Part shown: positions 1-10,629 of the stretch, piece by piece
How positions within the stretch are numbered: position 1 is the first letter of the stretch
Layout: the number at the start of each line of letters is the position of its first letter
DNA from: Typhlomys cinereus
Taxonomy: Eukaryota > Chordata > Mammalia > Rodentia > Platacanthomyidae
Length of the DNA: 64,000 bases
NCBI GenBank assembly: GCA_023101885.1
Contig: JALPQD010000825.1
Coordinates: 186,001 to 250,000, forward strand
Reading direction: 5' to 3'
The notes under the pieces: model-generated
Databases searched by the model: none
Seen by the model: the letters and a program-made list of their open reading frames with translations, nothing else
Told to the model about the DNA's origin: nothing
Made by a program: the position numbers and the translations under genes

Positions 1-905
1 GAAAATAGGGTGCTCCTTGAGGCTGCTGGCTCTGGGGTCTCTGCTTCTCCCTCGGGCCCAGGGACCCAGTGTGAGAGTTTTGCTCAGACCTGTCAGGACG
101 CTGGAGCATTGAACAAATCTTCCCCCAGAGTTCAGTGGGGCCTAGAGAGGGGCGGCGACCCAGAAACCTTGCAGGCTGCACGCTTACGGAAGCCCCAGAT
201 ACTGTTGTATGCCCCGCAACCTGGAGAGGACCCCTAAGAACCCCCCACCTGGGTCCATGGGCATAAGGGACGCTGGGTGACGTCTGGCTGTCCTGTGTCT
301 CAGCCCAGGCAGCTCTGACCTGTGGGTGGTGAGGACCTGGGCTCCTGGCAGACACGGGGTGCACAGCAGACACGGGGTGCATATTCCTTTCCCCAGATGA
401 GGGTTCCTCGCCTTCCTGCTCCCCTGCCAGGAAGAAGCTGGCCCGGCAGGTCCGGTGTGGGTCTATTTTTAGAAACCTCACCTGAGAATGCCCAGAGCCG
501 TCAGGCCTGTGCCGGCCTGTCCTGCCAAAAGGCCCGGTTTGTGGTCACATGCAGCCAGCAGCCTGGGCCTGGCCCTGCCCACCAGCCACAGCATGCTCAG
601 GGCGGCCACGTGCCCGGCCAGCCCTGCCCTATGGGCCCATGGCTGCGTTGGACCAGCCACTGACTCAGCACCGAACCTGTTTGCCTGTTGTTGATGTGGC
701 TGTGGCAGGGGCCTCGGCGGGGACATGACTCAGACACAGTGACAGCGGCTCTGCCCAGGCTCCAGTGGACGGCGCGGCTAAGGTCCAGCACCAGACACAC
801 CAGAGCACATGGCAACACGCTGGCCACATGCGACCAGACTTGCATGCGTGCAAGTATGTGCATAGACACCCAGACATGCATGCAGGCATGAGTCACTCAG
901 TCGCA
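1..905. other. Non-coding, GNG7 5' intron
   Basis: No gene is visible. Short GC-rich frames overlap on both strands without splice signals or family similarity. The 3' part (about 830-900) is CA/TG-rich. By synteny this is intronic sequence upstream of the first GNG7 coding exon. Confidence 0.5.
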
Positions 906-1320
906 GAGTGACAGCCCAGCATCCTCAGTGAGGGCTGGGGGTGGGGCTCAGAGGCTAGTGACAACCCAGCCTCCTGCAGTGAGGGCTGGGGGTAGGGCTG
1001 GGGGGGGGGAGTGATAACCCAGCCTCCTGCAGTGAGGGCTGGGGGCGGGGCTCAGGGGGAGAGTGACAGCCCAGCCTCCTGCAGTGAGGGCTGGGGGTAG
1101 GGCTCAGGGGGGGAGTGACAGCCCAGCCTCCTGCAGTGAGGGCTGGGGGTAGGGCTCAGGGGGGGAGTGACAGCCTAGCATCCTGCAGTGAGGGCTGGGG
1201 TAGGGCTCAGGGGGAGAGTGACAGCCCAGCATCCTGCAGTGAGGGCTGGGGGCGGGGCTCAGGGGGAGAGTGACAGCCCAGCATCCTGAAGTGAGGGCTG
1301 GGGGGCGGGGCTCAGAAAGG
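906..1320 (+). repeat. Tandem array of eight ~52-bp ID-core units
   Basis: Eight consecutive units start near 907, 957, 1009, 1061, 1113, 1165, 1216 and 1268. Each reads roughly gagtgacagcccagc, then a short variable segment, then agtgagggctggggg and a ggctcag box. The part ggctgggg..ggctcag..agagtg..cagc matches the A-box region of rodent ID elements in order, with a small internal deletion. Neighbouring units differ at one to five positions, indicating recent local amplification. Partial copies of the same unit recur elsewhere in the window. Confidence 0.85.
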
Positions 1321-1329
1321 GAGCAACAG

Positions 1330-2158
1330 TCTGGTGTGTAACATGCATGTGGTGTGCTTGTGCAGAGGGGAGCACGTAGCCAGCAGCCTGTGTACACAGA
1401 TGTACCGTGAACATACACATCCAGATACACTGCGGTGCGCCCATGCTTGGGAGTGCATGCATGCACACGCCTGCACACAGGCCACAGTCCTCAAGCTGAC
1501 GCAGACACACTAGCTGGGGCACTGTCACATGCACACCCTGACTCTGTGCACAGCTGCACAAGCCCAGGCTCCGTCCCCAGCAGGAAGCTGGCAGACTTCA
1601 GGGGTCACAGGGACCAGAGAGGTGACCTCAGCTTCCAGTAGACACTCCTGACTCAGGGTGAGACTAGCAGCCCCCCCCCACGGCTTCCAGGAAGAACCCG
1701 CAGTCCAGACAGAGCCCTCGCTGTTCGCAACCTGTTTGGGGGTTTGGCCTCAAGCGATGTCCAGATGCCTCCGCCGGGGATCCACCTGCTAGGGTCTCTC
1801 TGCAGCCCAGGTTGGCTGCCAGAGCCGGAGGCCAGGTCTTGGGTCACCCCGGCGATGCTGGATCTGCCCATGGAGCCAGGAGAGCCTGGGATTCGCTGGT
1901 CCAGGCTGGCCAGCTGCTGGCGGCCCGGGGCCTCCCACATGCTGCCGGCGTGAGTCACAGCTGACAGTGTTTGTTCTCCAGGAGAAAACCACTCAGACGT
2001 CTGCAGGTGACCCACGAATTACACCACCCCGCATTTCACCCACACAGACAGAGGGCCGGGTGGCTGACAGCAGCGTGACCCTAGACAGAGGGAATGTGGT
2101 CAGTCGGAGCCCGGGCAGCATATGTCAACCGAAGAGCCAGGGAGCCCTGGGGCGGGGC
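1330..2158. other. Non-coding GNG7 intron, CA/TG-rich then unique
   Basis: About 1330-1560 is a degenerate TG/CA-rich stretch. From 1560 to 2158 I see no repeat family and no supported gene. Confidence 0.4.
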
Positions 2159-2300
2159 GAGGGAGAGACTGACAGCCTAGGAGGGCTGGGGACAGGGCTA
2201 AGGGCAAGAATGACAGCCCAGCATCCTCAGGGAGGGCTGGGAGCTGGGCTAGGGAAGAATAACAGCCCAGCATCCTCAAGGAGGGCTGGGGACAGGGCAG
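2159..2300 (+). repeat. Three further ID-core units
   Basis: Three more degenerate copies of the ~50-bp unit described at 906-1320 (gagactgacagcc..., aatgacagcccagcatcctc..., aataacagcccagcatcctc...). Confidence 0.7.
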
Positions 2301-2363
2301 GGCAGAGCTCTTGTACAGGGTGAAGGAGGCCCCCACACTCCCTGGCCTCTCTACTTTGCACTT

Positions 2364-2380
2364 TAAAAAAAATTTTTTTA

Positions 2381-2418
<38 letters not shown>

Positions 2419-2653
2419 ACGCGTATCAGAGGGCACTGTGCGTCCCTGTGGAGGACCAAGGGTGACTTTGGGAATCATCCTGGATTGCTTCTACCTCCTT
2501 GCTTCTCTCTGGATCTCCCAGGCTCTGCCCACCAGGACCGGAAGTATGGGCCATGCAGTTTCCACCTGGTGTTTTTAAGTGGGACCTGGAATCCAAACTC
2601 AGAACCTTCTGCTTTCGAGACAGTCTTAACCCCTGAGCCCTCTCTCCAGCCCA
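2364..2653 (-). mobile_element. tRNA-derived SINE, older subfamily
   Basis: Read on the minus strand it begins GGGCTGGAGAG, passes through a tRNA-like promoter region and a GGAATCCAGG-type body, and ends in a (CA)n and A-rich tail (plus-strand TG run at 2385-2417). A short likely target duplication, tgcacttt, occurs on both sides. The body differs from the younger family seen at 14.7, 39.6 and 62.1 kb. Confidence 0.8.
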
Positions 2654-3014
2654 ATCAACCCTGCACTTTCTGCCCGCCTGTCTCCAGTAGGAAGTGACAG
2701 GGACCATCTCGGCCTCATGCACTCGGGGCAGCTGGGCTGTCGGGCCACCAGGGACAGAAACCCTTCAGGGGCCTGGGGGGGGGTCACCCAGAGCCTCTGT
2801 AGCTGGGGGTGAATGAATGATACCGTTGGCCCAGGAGCACAAGCCCCTGATTCCCTCTCTCCTGGGGACCCTCAGTGGCCCAAGAGCGCTGACCCCTGGT
2901 CACCCTTAGCTAATTCCCTGCAGCTGGGGAGGCGGGACCCTGGCTGGCCCCCCAGGGCCGCAGGCGACGTTTTCCCACGGTCTGCGCCCTGCTCATACGG
3001 TGTCATCCTGGCAG
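2654..3014. other. Unique GNG7 intron sequence before exon 1
   Basis: No repeat or gene recognised. The segment ends in a probable 3' splice site (tcctggcag near 3014). Confidence 0.4.
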
Positions 3015-3049
3015 CTCTCTGGACACGGGGTCTCCACTGATGGCTGACC

Positions 3050-5055
3050 ATGTCGGCGACTAACAACGTCGTTCAGGCTCGGAAGCTGGTGGAGCAGCTG
3101 CGCATCGAAGCCGGGATCGAACGCATCAAGGTGAACCGTGGTACAGTGGGGACCCCGGCTCGGCCTCCCAGTCTCTGGCTTCTCAGCAGGGGGGGGGGGT
3201 CAGCTTGGACAGCCCCAGCTGGAGCCTCGAGGTGACCTGGCTTGATCATGCCAAGTGGGCATGATTGAGAGAGAGGAAGTCCCGTCCCCTTCACCTGCCA
3301 CTCATTCCTTCTCACCCTCCTGGTGTGGGTAGCCCAGGCGCCCTATGAACCCCCTTCCTGTTTCTGGATTCTCCTGTTCCCAGCATTTTGTCTGGGTCCG
3401 GGTCTCCCTGACCACGGCGTCCTCGAGGCCCCTCCAGGCTGTACGCTCCCCACCTGTTCTTGGCTGAGCAGTACTCCAGCCTGTGGGTGGGCTGAGCTAT
3501 GTTAGAGTCCGCATGGAGCCCCTTTCAGGTGGCGGTGCACTTTCTGGCCTCCGAGGCCTCGGAAGGAAAACGGTGCTCCCCAGTTTCACTAGGGGCTCCC
3601 CGCCTCCTTGCCCAGAACGCAGTGGCTGCAGAGCGCGGCGCGCATGGCGCCCCAGGTGATTGTACTGAGTGTCCAAGTCACGCTGGCTCCGTGCTGGGGG
3701 CGTGGCTCAGAGAGAGAGAGTGACAGCTGGGGGCGTGGTCCCGTGATAGGCCGCCTGTCCATCAGATACAGTGGAGAGTCCAGGCCCAGCAGGAGTCTTT
3801 CCTGCGGCCAGGCGTGAGGAGTCTGGGTTCCGGGGCGCACAGCTGGGCACCGAAAGGCATCGTCCTGGAACCTTGGAAAGGGACTTGATGTCTCCTGAGC
3901 CATGGGCGGGGCCGAGGGTCTCTCGGGGTGTATGTGGGGGGGGGGTTGTGAGTCCTCAGAAGCTCCGGTGCGGACAGCCACCCGCTTCAAAGCGGTTCCG
4001 CAGCGCGAAGGTCGCCCCTTGGAAGTGGTTTGGCATCTGTGCCCGCCCGGGAGTGATTCATCCTGGGCCTTTGATGTCGGGAGGCCCCCGCCCCAACATC
4101 CCTGCCAGTCTGCGGGTGGCGCTGGAGATCAGGAGTCAATCTTGGCCACATTCCTCGATGGGGGTCCAACCAGAGCCCCAGAGGCAGCTCTACAAGGAGA
4201 ACACCCCCCCCCAGCCAGCTGCGTGTGTCCGCGGGCTCCCGGGGTGACAGTTCTCACGTCTGTGGGCAGCGAGCTGAGTCTGCAGGCCGTGGGGGGCTTC
4301 CCTGGAGAGTTCTGGGAACAAGTTCTCCCCTTCCTGTCACTGGGGCCCCAAGATACACAGGGTTTTCAAATAAGTGGCAGATAAACCGGGCGTCAAGGTG
4401 AATCCCTGCCTGTCATTCAACACCTGGGAAACTGAAGCAGGAGGATGACCCCGAGTGCCATTTTCTGAAGAGTCCATGAGTGACTGGGCGTGGTGGAGAA
4501 TTGGGGGAGTGAAGGATCAAATGGCACTCTCCCCCCCAGCCTCACCCCCAGCCCTCACTGCACTCTATGAGCCTCGCCCCCAGCCCTCCCTGAGGATGCT
4601 GGGCTATCACTCTCCCTCTGGGCCCTGCCCCCAACACTCCACATCTGTTTTCCTCTCTCGATTCTTCCGCTCCTTCGTTTCCACTGTGTGGTCCTGCATT
4701 TGTGCCACCTTTTGTCTGGCTTCTGTCTGAGCTCGAGGTCCTCCAGACCCTTCCCCAAGGTGGCCCACGTCAGAGCCCGGCTCCTTTTTTGTTGCTGTGT
4801 AATATTCTTTGTTGTGTTTGGACCACTCTGTGTGTGTTCATTGCCTGGGCACTGGCCCTGGCTTCGTCCCACCTTGTGGCCACTGTAGACCTCTGGCCCC
4901 TCTGACCTTCCCGCTCTCTCCACACACAGGTGTCCAAAGCGTCCTCAGAGCTCATGAACTACTGTGAGCAGCACTCCCGGGCTGACCCGTTGCTGGTTGG
5001 AGTTCCCGCCTCCGAGAACCCATTTAAAGACAAGAAGCCTTGTATCATCCTGTAG
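3050..5055 (+). CDS. GNG7: G-protein gamma-7 subunit, two coding exons
   Basis: Coding exons are 3050-3130 and 4930-5055, together 68 codons plus stop, which equals the known length of GNG7. The product is the gamma subunit of heterotrimeric G proteins. It pairs with a beta subunit through an N-terminal coiled coil and sits on the inner plasma membrane. Exon 1 begins [17 protein letters not shown], differing from the human protein as I know it by only a few residues. Exon 2 carries the [12 protein letters not shown] block and ends in the CaaX box CIIL, where terminal Leu predicts geranylgeranylation. The donor after ATCAAG is GTGAAC and the acceptor is CACACACAG. A likely 3' splice site lies near 3014, so the start codon is about 35 bases into a coding exon and the 5' UTR exons lie upstream of the window. 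The reading frame is intact. Confidence 0.97.
3131..4929 (+). other. GNG7: GNG7 intron between the coding exons
   Basis: GT-AG intron of 1799 bases. It holds antisense L1-like scraps (around 3465-3520 and 4780-4870, resembling the reverse complement of the L1 ORF2 end), ID-core copies (about 3695-3745 sense, 4555-4640 antisense) and a B1-like core at about 4385-4475. These repeat calls rest on motif memory and are approximate. Confidence 0.5.
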
Positions 5056-5114
5056 TGCCTGTTTCCCCCCTCTGTCCCCTCCCAGGCCCTGTGGTGACCA
5101 TTTCTTCAAACTGC

Positions 5115-5370
5115 CCACTGCTGGGGCTGATGATAGGGCTCAGCCTGTGAGGAACTTGCTGTGCAAGCACGTGGGATCTGAGTTCAAATCCCCAGCTCCC
5201 TCTTGAAAAGCCGAGCTTGGTGCTGCTGTGTGCCTGTCTCCTCCCCCCCAGCCAGGGAAGGGGAGATGGGAGGACCCCAGGGCTCGCTGACCCAGTCAGC
5301 CCAGCCACGTGGGTGAGCTCTGGGTTCAGGGAGACCCTGTCTCAGAAAACATGGCAAATGCGCACAGTGT
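5115..5370 (+). mobile_element. ID/B1 composite SINE (B4-like)
   Basis: An ID-type head (ggctcagcctgtgaggaacttgc, then ctgagttcaaatccccagc B box) is joined to a degenerate B1-like right half and a gaccctgtctcag end. It lies in the GNG7 3' UTR, in sense. Confidence 0.65.
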
Positions 5371-5794
5371 CAGCTACCATCCCTCCCTAGGTGGGCCTTG
5401 ATTTTTTTGAGGCACCACTATTTCCCGGTCCCCCCCCCCTTGCCTGGAAATGGCAGCTTGGCTCTGGCTCTGGGTCCTGGTGAGTGGTCGTCCTAAAGTC
5501 TGTCCCCAGACCCCCCCCAGCCGGATCTCTATGCATTTTCTCCCATCTTGTCAAACACAAGAGGGTCCTGGCTGACTGAGCAAGGGGGTCCCGAGCCCCC
5601 TGCTCAGGGCAGAGGAAGCTGGCGACTGACCTTGGAGTGACCACGGAGGACCCTTGGAGACTGGGTCTTGACCACAGCAGGGCAGCGCTACGGCAGCTCA
5701 GCTCTCCCCCCACCACCCTGCCTCAGGAGCATCCTGGAGGGTCCATGGTGGGTCGGATCCCTCCTCCCCCCATTCCTCCTCCTCACCAGCTCGG

Positions 5795-5935
5795 TGATCA
5801 GCCATGTCCCGGGGCTGGAATTTTTCCTCCCATGTGCTAGGCGAGTGCTCCTGGTACAGTCCCTGGCCCCTCCCTCCAGATTCTTGGTGGTCACTCTACC
5901 ACAGAGCCACGCCCCTGGGCCCTTTTTTTTTTAAC
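5795..5935 (-). mobile_element. Antisense ID/B1 fragment
   Basis: The reverse complement contains the ggctctgtggtagag and gcctagcacatgggagg segments typical of ID elements. The plus-strand T9 at 5922 is the A tail. Confidence 0.55.
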
Positions 5936-6414
5936 TTTCTGTTTGAGGACATGGACCTCAGGATGGATCCTCCTGTCTCTGCCTGCAGCCCATAGGCTCA
6001 GCCTTTTGTACAGGGGTTAGTGTGAACCCCAGAATGAAAACCAGCCCAGCTCACCCCTTGGTCCTGGTGGAAGTCACAGTCCCCAAGCCGGATGCCTCGC
6101 GTCCCTGGACGGACATCCAGTGTGTCCTCAGGACTGGGGGGCGGGGGGGCACCTTCCCAGTCCCCCAGGAGCAGCCCAGGTCCTGGGCCTCCCACTTTCC
6201 TCGAAGTGGGGTTTGGGCAGTGACCCCAATGTTGCCCTCCTTGGGCTGGCTCCCGGTGGGCACAGACAGTCCATCCCCCACAACGGCTCTCTTCGGCTGG
6301 TCCGTGAGGGCTGGGGGGAGGGTTGGGGGATCCTGAAAAGCTTCAGTATCTCCAGCCCCCCACAGTTTCCCCAGGTGTGTCTGGAGACACAATCCCAGCA
6401 CCCATGAGACCCTG

Positions 6415-6545
6415 GGCTCCGCCCCCAGCACCTCAGACACCAGGCATGGGGTACACACCTGTCACCCCAACGTGGGGGAGGTGGAGGTGGGAGGATTCGG
6501 AGGTCAAGGCCAGCCTGGGCTACACAGGGACTTGGGGTGCAGGGG
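6415..6545 (+). mobile_element. B1 SINE core
   Basis: The sequence runs ccaggcatggggtacacacct, gtcaccccaacgtgggg, gaggtgggaggattcgg and caaggccagcctgggctaca in order, which is the 7SL-derived B1 layout. Confidence 0.75.
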
Positions 6546-6918
6546 CTATTTCAGACCTTCATCCACAACCTCCCTCCCACTGCATTCTGGGAAAGATCTA
6601 GAACACCCAGCCACCCCCACCCCGTGACTCCCACATCAGGGTTTTCTGGCCGTGCTGGGATTGTGACCCCAGGGGTGCAGGGACCTGGGAGGTGCTGGCC
6701 TGTCTCCTTGCTCTGTCCCCTGGGTACCCCCTCCTGAATACCCCCCCTCCGTGGAGTGACTCTTGGACAGCAAGAGGCCATAGGTGTGCTGGGGTAGGCA
6801 GCGTCCTTGCCAAGTGTCTCGCTGACCCCCATGTGCCCCCCACGTGCGTCGGGACCCCCTCTCGACCTCCCCAGTGTGTTATGGTATAGTGTGACGTTAG
6901 TAACAGCATCGAGCTGTC

Positions 6919-6924
6919 AATAAA
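6919..6924 (+). terminator. GNG7: Poly(A) signal, probably GNG7
   Basis: AATAAA on the plus strand, followed by a T/G-rich stretch within about 50 bases. It is the first canonical signal after the GNG7 stop codon. Confidence 0.55.
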
Positions 6925-7284
6925 GACTGAGATTTCCTTTGGCTGCATTGCAGAGCTTCGTCCCCCCCCCCCTGTAGAGACCTGCGTGGAGGTCTCCAGG
7001 GCAAGCAGTGTGGGCATCATGTGCACCCCCTTTCTTCCGATGCCGTCCTCTGTACGCCAGGCTGGGCCAGGGGTTCAGGGTCTGTCTTGGCTGAGTGAGA
7101 CGTGTCTCACAACCAACCCACAAATGGAAAGTACTGATTTTAGGCCACACACACCCCAAGCTCCTGACCATTACCCACTTCCAGCTCCAGCGTCCCCCGA
7201 CATGGACGTGAACCGCTGGTCATTTCTGACCCCTGGGAAGGCAGCATCCTCTAAGGGAGAGCAACAGACTCCTGCTGGGGGGGG

Positions 7285-7575
7285 GCTTGAAGCCTACAAG
7301 GCTGGAGTCCTTGAAACTCCCATAGGGGTGTGGGGGGCCTCTTGAACTGGAGAGATGGCTTAGGGGTTCAGCATCTGCCTCATAAGCAGAAGGACTTGTG
7401 TTCACAACCCAGCTCCCCCGTAAAAATGCTGGATAGATATGCAGCAGCCTGCACTTCCTGCCCTGGAAGGCAGAGCCTGGGAAACCCCAGAGCAAAGCAA
7501 GAAGAAGAAAGAAGCAATCCAGGGTGATTCCCAAAGTTGCTCTTGGTCCTCCACAGGTATACACAGTGCCCTCTG

Positions 7576-7622
<47 letters not shown>

Positions 7623-7905
7623 TGCACGCATGCACGCACACACACATGCAAAAATAAAGAAACAAGACTTGGGCTCTTGAAGCTGTAAAATTGAAGCTCT
7701 GGAAGTTCAAAGCACGGGGACTTTGAAACTCACAACGTGGGAGTCCTTGAAACTGTATCATCTGTGTCCTTGAAACTCACTACGTGGAAGCCCTTGAAAC
7801 TTACAAGACTTGGACCCTTGAAGGTTCATAGGGGTCTTTGAAACTCACAACATGGGGGTCCTTGAAACCTACACCATGGGGACCCTTGAAACTTGCAAGC
7901 CCAGA
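7285..7905 (+). repeat. CTTGAAAC minisatellite, split by a SINE
   Basis: About ten degenerate copies of a 30-40-bp unit resembling ccttgaaactcacaac followed by atgggggt, at 7285-7345 and 7665-7905, with the SINE at 7345-7665 inserted between them. Confidence 0.75.
7345..7665 (+). mobile_element. tRNA-derived SINE, older subfamily
   Basis: Head ctggagagatggcttagggg, body ggaaaccccagagcaaagc and ctccacaggtatacacagtg, then a (CA)n tract at 7580-7619 and an A-rich tail. It lies inside the CTTGAAAC minisatellite. Confidence 0.8.
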
Positions 7906-8410
7906 CCCTCCCTGAAGATCCACAGTTCCTGCAAGAGAGGAGACTTTCCCACACCCTGGGACGCCTTCCCACAATCTGTGGACACAGCTGTGCCAGGCAT
8001 AGGCCCAGCTGGGGCGCCCAGCACCCCTCCCATAACCCCCTGGCTCACTGAGCTGGCCCGATGGAATTGTGTCTTTGGTCTGCTGTTTCTCATCTGGTGT
8101 GAACAGTATTCATCTTCCCAGGGAGGAGTGTGGAGTGTGAGGGGTGACCCTGAGGTAGGCTCCCCATCAGGTAGCAAAGGAGAGTGCAGTGGAGCCTGGA
8201 GGGTGGGGTGGAGTCCCCAGGAAGAAGTGATCAGAATTCAGCACCAGGAAAGAGCTCAGAGCCCTGGGCCTGGACAGGGAACTGTGGTCAGGGTGGGCCG
8301 GCCCTGTGGGTGTGAGGTCAGTGGGCCTCACTGCTGTCCCGAACCTCAGATCTTGGCGGACCTTTGGCTTCCACTGGCCCGAGGAGATGGTCTGCCTCTG
8401 TGTCTGTGGG
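7906..8410. other. Unique intergenic sequence
   Basis: No gene or repeat family recognised. Overlapping frames here show no splice structure or family similarity. Confidence 0.4.
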
Positions 8411-8411
8411 C

Positions 8412-8624
8412 TTTATTGTGGTTTTTTTTTTTTTTTTAATTTTGTTTTGTTTTATTTTTTATTTTATTTTAGCATGTCGGAGGGCACCGTGTGTCCCGTG
8501 GAGGGCCAACAGGAATCACCCTGGATTGCTTCTACCTCCTTATTGCTCTGCTCTGGGGTTCCCCAAGCTCCACCCACCAGGCCAGGAAGTTCAAGCTGCC
8601 GCCATTTCCACCTGGTGTGTGTGT

Positions 8625-8666
<42 letters not shown>

Positions 8667-8742
8667 GTGGGATCCAGGATCTGAACTCAGGTCCTTCTGC
8701 TTTGAGGCAGAATGCTTAACCCCTTAGCCATCTCTCCAGCTG
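8412..8742 (-). mobile_element. tRNA-derived SINE with internal T36 tract
   Basis: Antisense copy of the older subfamily; the plus strand ends ccatctctccagct at the head. A run of about 36 T at 8629-8664 interrupts the body, besides the tail T tract at 8420-8436. This suggests a second poly(A) insertion or slippage expansion. Confidence 0.75.
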
Positions 8743-9159
8743 GCATTTTAGTTTATTGTCTAACAATTGACTTAGTTTTATAATGGGGGGGCAGGCCACA
8801 GCCAGGCCTGTGGGCGGGGCTCAGGGGACAGAGTCCTGAATCAGTTTCCTCTGGGGTACAGCACCTGCTGAGCCCTCTCCCCGCTCACTGGTCCCCTTAA
8901 GGCCTGCGCCCAGTGGAGCTGGGGTATGCCTATCCCCCAGCCATGGGTGTCAAGGAGGATCTACAGTTCAGGGTCATTCTCAGCTGCACAGAGAGATGGG
9001 CCAACCTGAGCTACCTGGCATCCTCTCTTGCACATCCGCTGAGAGTCTTTGTATCACATGGCTGAGGCAGGGAGATCCAGGGGGTCCCTGAAGGCCGGGT
9101 TGGACAACACTGAGCGCTGGAGTGACAGGCACAACCCCCACCCCCAGGTCTGTAACAGA

Positions 9160-9335
9160 ATTTGGGGGCTACAGACACAGCTCAGTGGATAAAGTACTGG
9201 GCACACAAGGCTGAAGACCCGAGTTCGAATCCCCAACACCTGCGTGCGAAGCTCAGCGCGGGAGGCGAAGGCAGGAGGATTACCGCCTGTTAAAAGCCAG
9301 TCTGGTCGACACCCTGGATCCAGATCAGACTGACC
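9160..9335 (+). mobile_element. ID-B1 composite SINE
   Basis: ID head (ggggctacagacacagctc, agtggataaagtactgggc, cgagttcgaatccccaacacc) followed by a B1-like right half (ggcgaaggcaggaggatt). Confidence 0.7.
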
Positions 9336-9354
9336 CACCGTAGTGAGATCCCGT

Positions 9355-9455
9355 TAGGGGGAGAGTGACCGCCCAGCATCCTTAGTGAGGGCTGGGGGCG
9401 GGGCTCAGAGGGAGAGTGACAGCCCAGCATCCTCAGTGAGGGATGGGGGTGAGGG
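9355..9455 (+). repeat. Two ID-core units
   Basis: Two tandem copies of the unit described at 906-1320, directly after the ID-B1 SINE. Confidence 0.7.
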
Positions 9456-10250
9456 CGTCTGCGGGCAAGTTTGGGGACCTGAGTTCGAGGCCTGAGTCCA
9501 CCTCTGAAAGCTCACCACTGACCTCCATTCAGGCCCCGAGACACGGGCAGCTCTATCTGTTTCGTGACCTGGGTGATGAATCCCTCACAGTCACACAGCA
9601 GGCACCCGACTCTTGCTGAGGGGCGTGTCCATGCACCTCTGGAATATGCTCTGTATCACCCTGGGCCTGTGGATCCCCCCAGGACACACTTTCCGACCAT
9701 CACAGTGTGATTCCCTGCTTGGCAGCCTGTATGTCTGGTATCTCTTTGGGGATCACCCCCCTCAGCTCTGGGGGGGTCCGCACTCCAACTTAATGTGATA
9801 CCCACCGTTCTCCCACTGGGAGCCCAAAGAGGCTAAGTAACCACCCCCCCTAGGGTAACCCAGCACTGAGAAGCAGATTTCAGACGACTCCCACCCGGGA
9901 TAGCCCCGTGCCTCAGTTTACCCTCACCATCCTTATGGGGACGTGGCAGGCAGGCGGATGGATGGTGCCACCAGGTCCATTCTCGCCCGGGCTTTGCGTG
10001 ACCACCCAGAAAGGAGGGGAAAGGTCACAATTACGAGGAGCTCCACCCTGACCTGCAGCTGGAATCCTGGGGTGGGGCGTCATGGATTCCTGGAGGCCAG
10101 AAGGTCTTGCTCACTTGAAATTAGGACACCCTGGAAGAGCTCGTTCTCCCTCCCTTCTCCCTAACAGGAGACCCAGGGGGGGCGTGTCCCCAAGTGGGAG
10201 GGAAGCTGGGGGTCTTCACCTCTCCTTGCTGGGTGCCAGCCTAGACCCAG
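9456..10250. other. Unique intergenic sequence
   Basis: No supported gene. The stretch after it, 10264-10350, is a GA-rich (GGA)n-like tract. Confidence 0.4.
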
Positions 10251-10252
10251 CC

Positions 10253-10629
10253 TGAGTCAGCTGGGGGAAGGAGGAGGAGGAGGGGGAGAAAGAGAGGGAG
10301 GAGAAGGAGGAACAGGGGGAGGAGGAAAGGGAGGAGGAGGAAGATGACCCTCCAGGTTGGGTGGAGGAATTCCCATACCAGCTAAAAATAACCGGGGAAA
10401 TTACTTCAACTAATTCCTAAAATAGAAAGTCCCAAGCGCCCGAAGGGACAGGGGCCGGGTGTGAGATAACCTGGGAGCCTCTTCCCTGACTCTGCCCCTG
10501 CCACCTACACCGGCTTCTGTTCCTCCCTTGGCCTAGCCATTGCCCCCCACCCCCACCCCGTTCCAAAGGACTCCAGGTCCTGGCCACCCAGGCTAAATAT
10601 AGGCCTGGCTTCCCCCGGATTATATTTAG
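10253..10629. promoter_or_regulatory. Candidate enhancer: AP-1/E-box and three MEF2-type sites
   Basis: TGAGTCAGCTG at 10253-10263 fuses an AP-1 heptamer to a CAGCTG E-box. Sites fitting the MEF2 consensus YTAWWWWTAR occur at 10382-10391, 10593-10602 and 10620-10629 (the last on the minus strand). The window between is otherwise GC-rich, so three AT-rich decamers stand out. The enhancer call and its target (GNG7 or GADD45B) are inference. Confidence 0.4.

Larger units (their letters stand above)
5056..6945 (+). other. GNG7: GNG7 3' UTR ending at AATAAA 6919-6924
   Basis: No open frame follows the GNG7 stop, and the first clear sense AATAAA is at 6919-6924, so about 1.9 kb of 3' UTR is inferred. 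It has picked up SINE pieces: a B4-type ID-B1 composite (about 5115-5370, sense), an antisense ID/B1 piece (about 5795-5935) and a B1 core (about 6415-6545, sense). Only RNA data can settle the true cleavage site. Confidence 0.6.

Noticed and set aside
7570..7620. CA repeat as a CRISPR-like or telomere-like array
   Set aside because: It is the (CA)n segment of a SINE.
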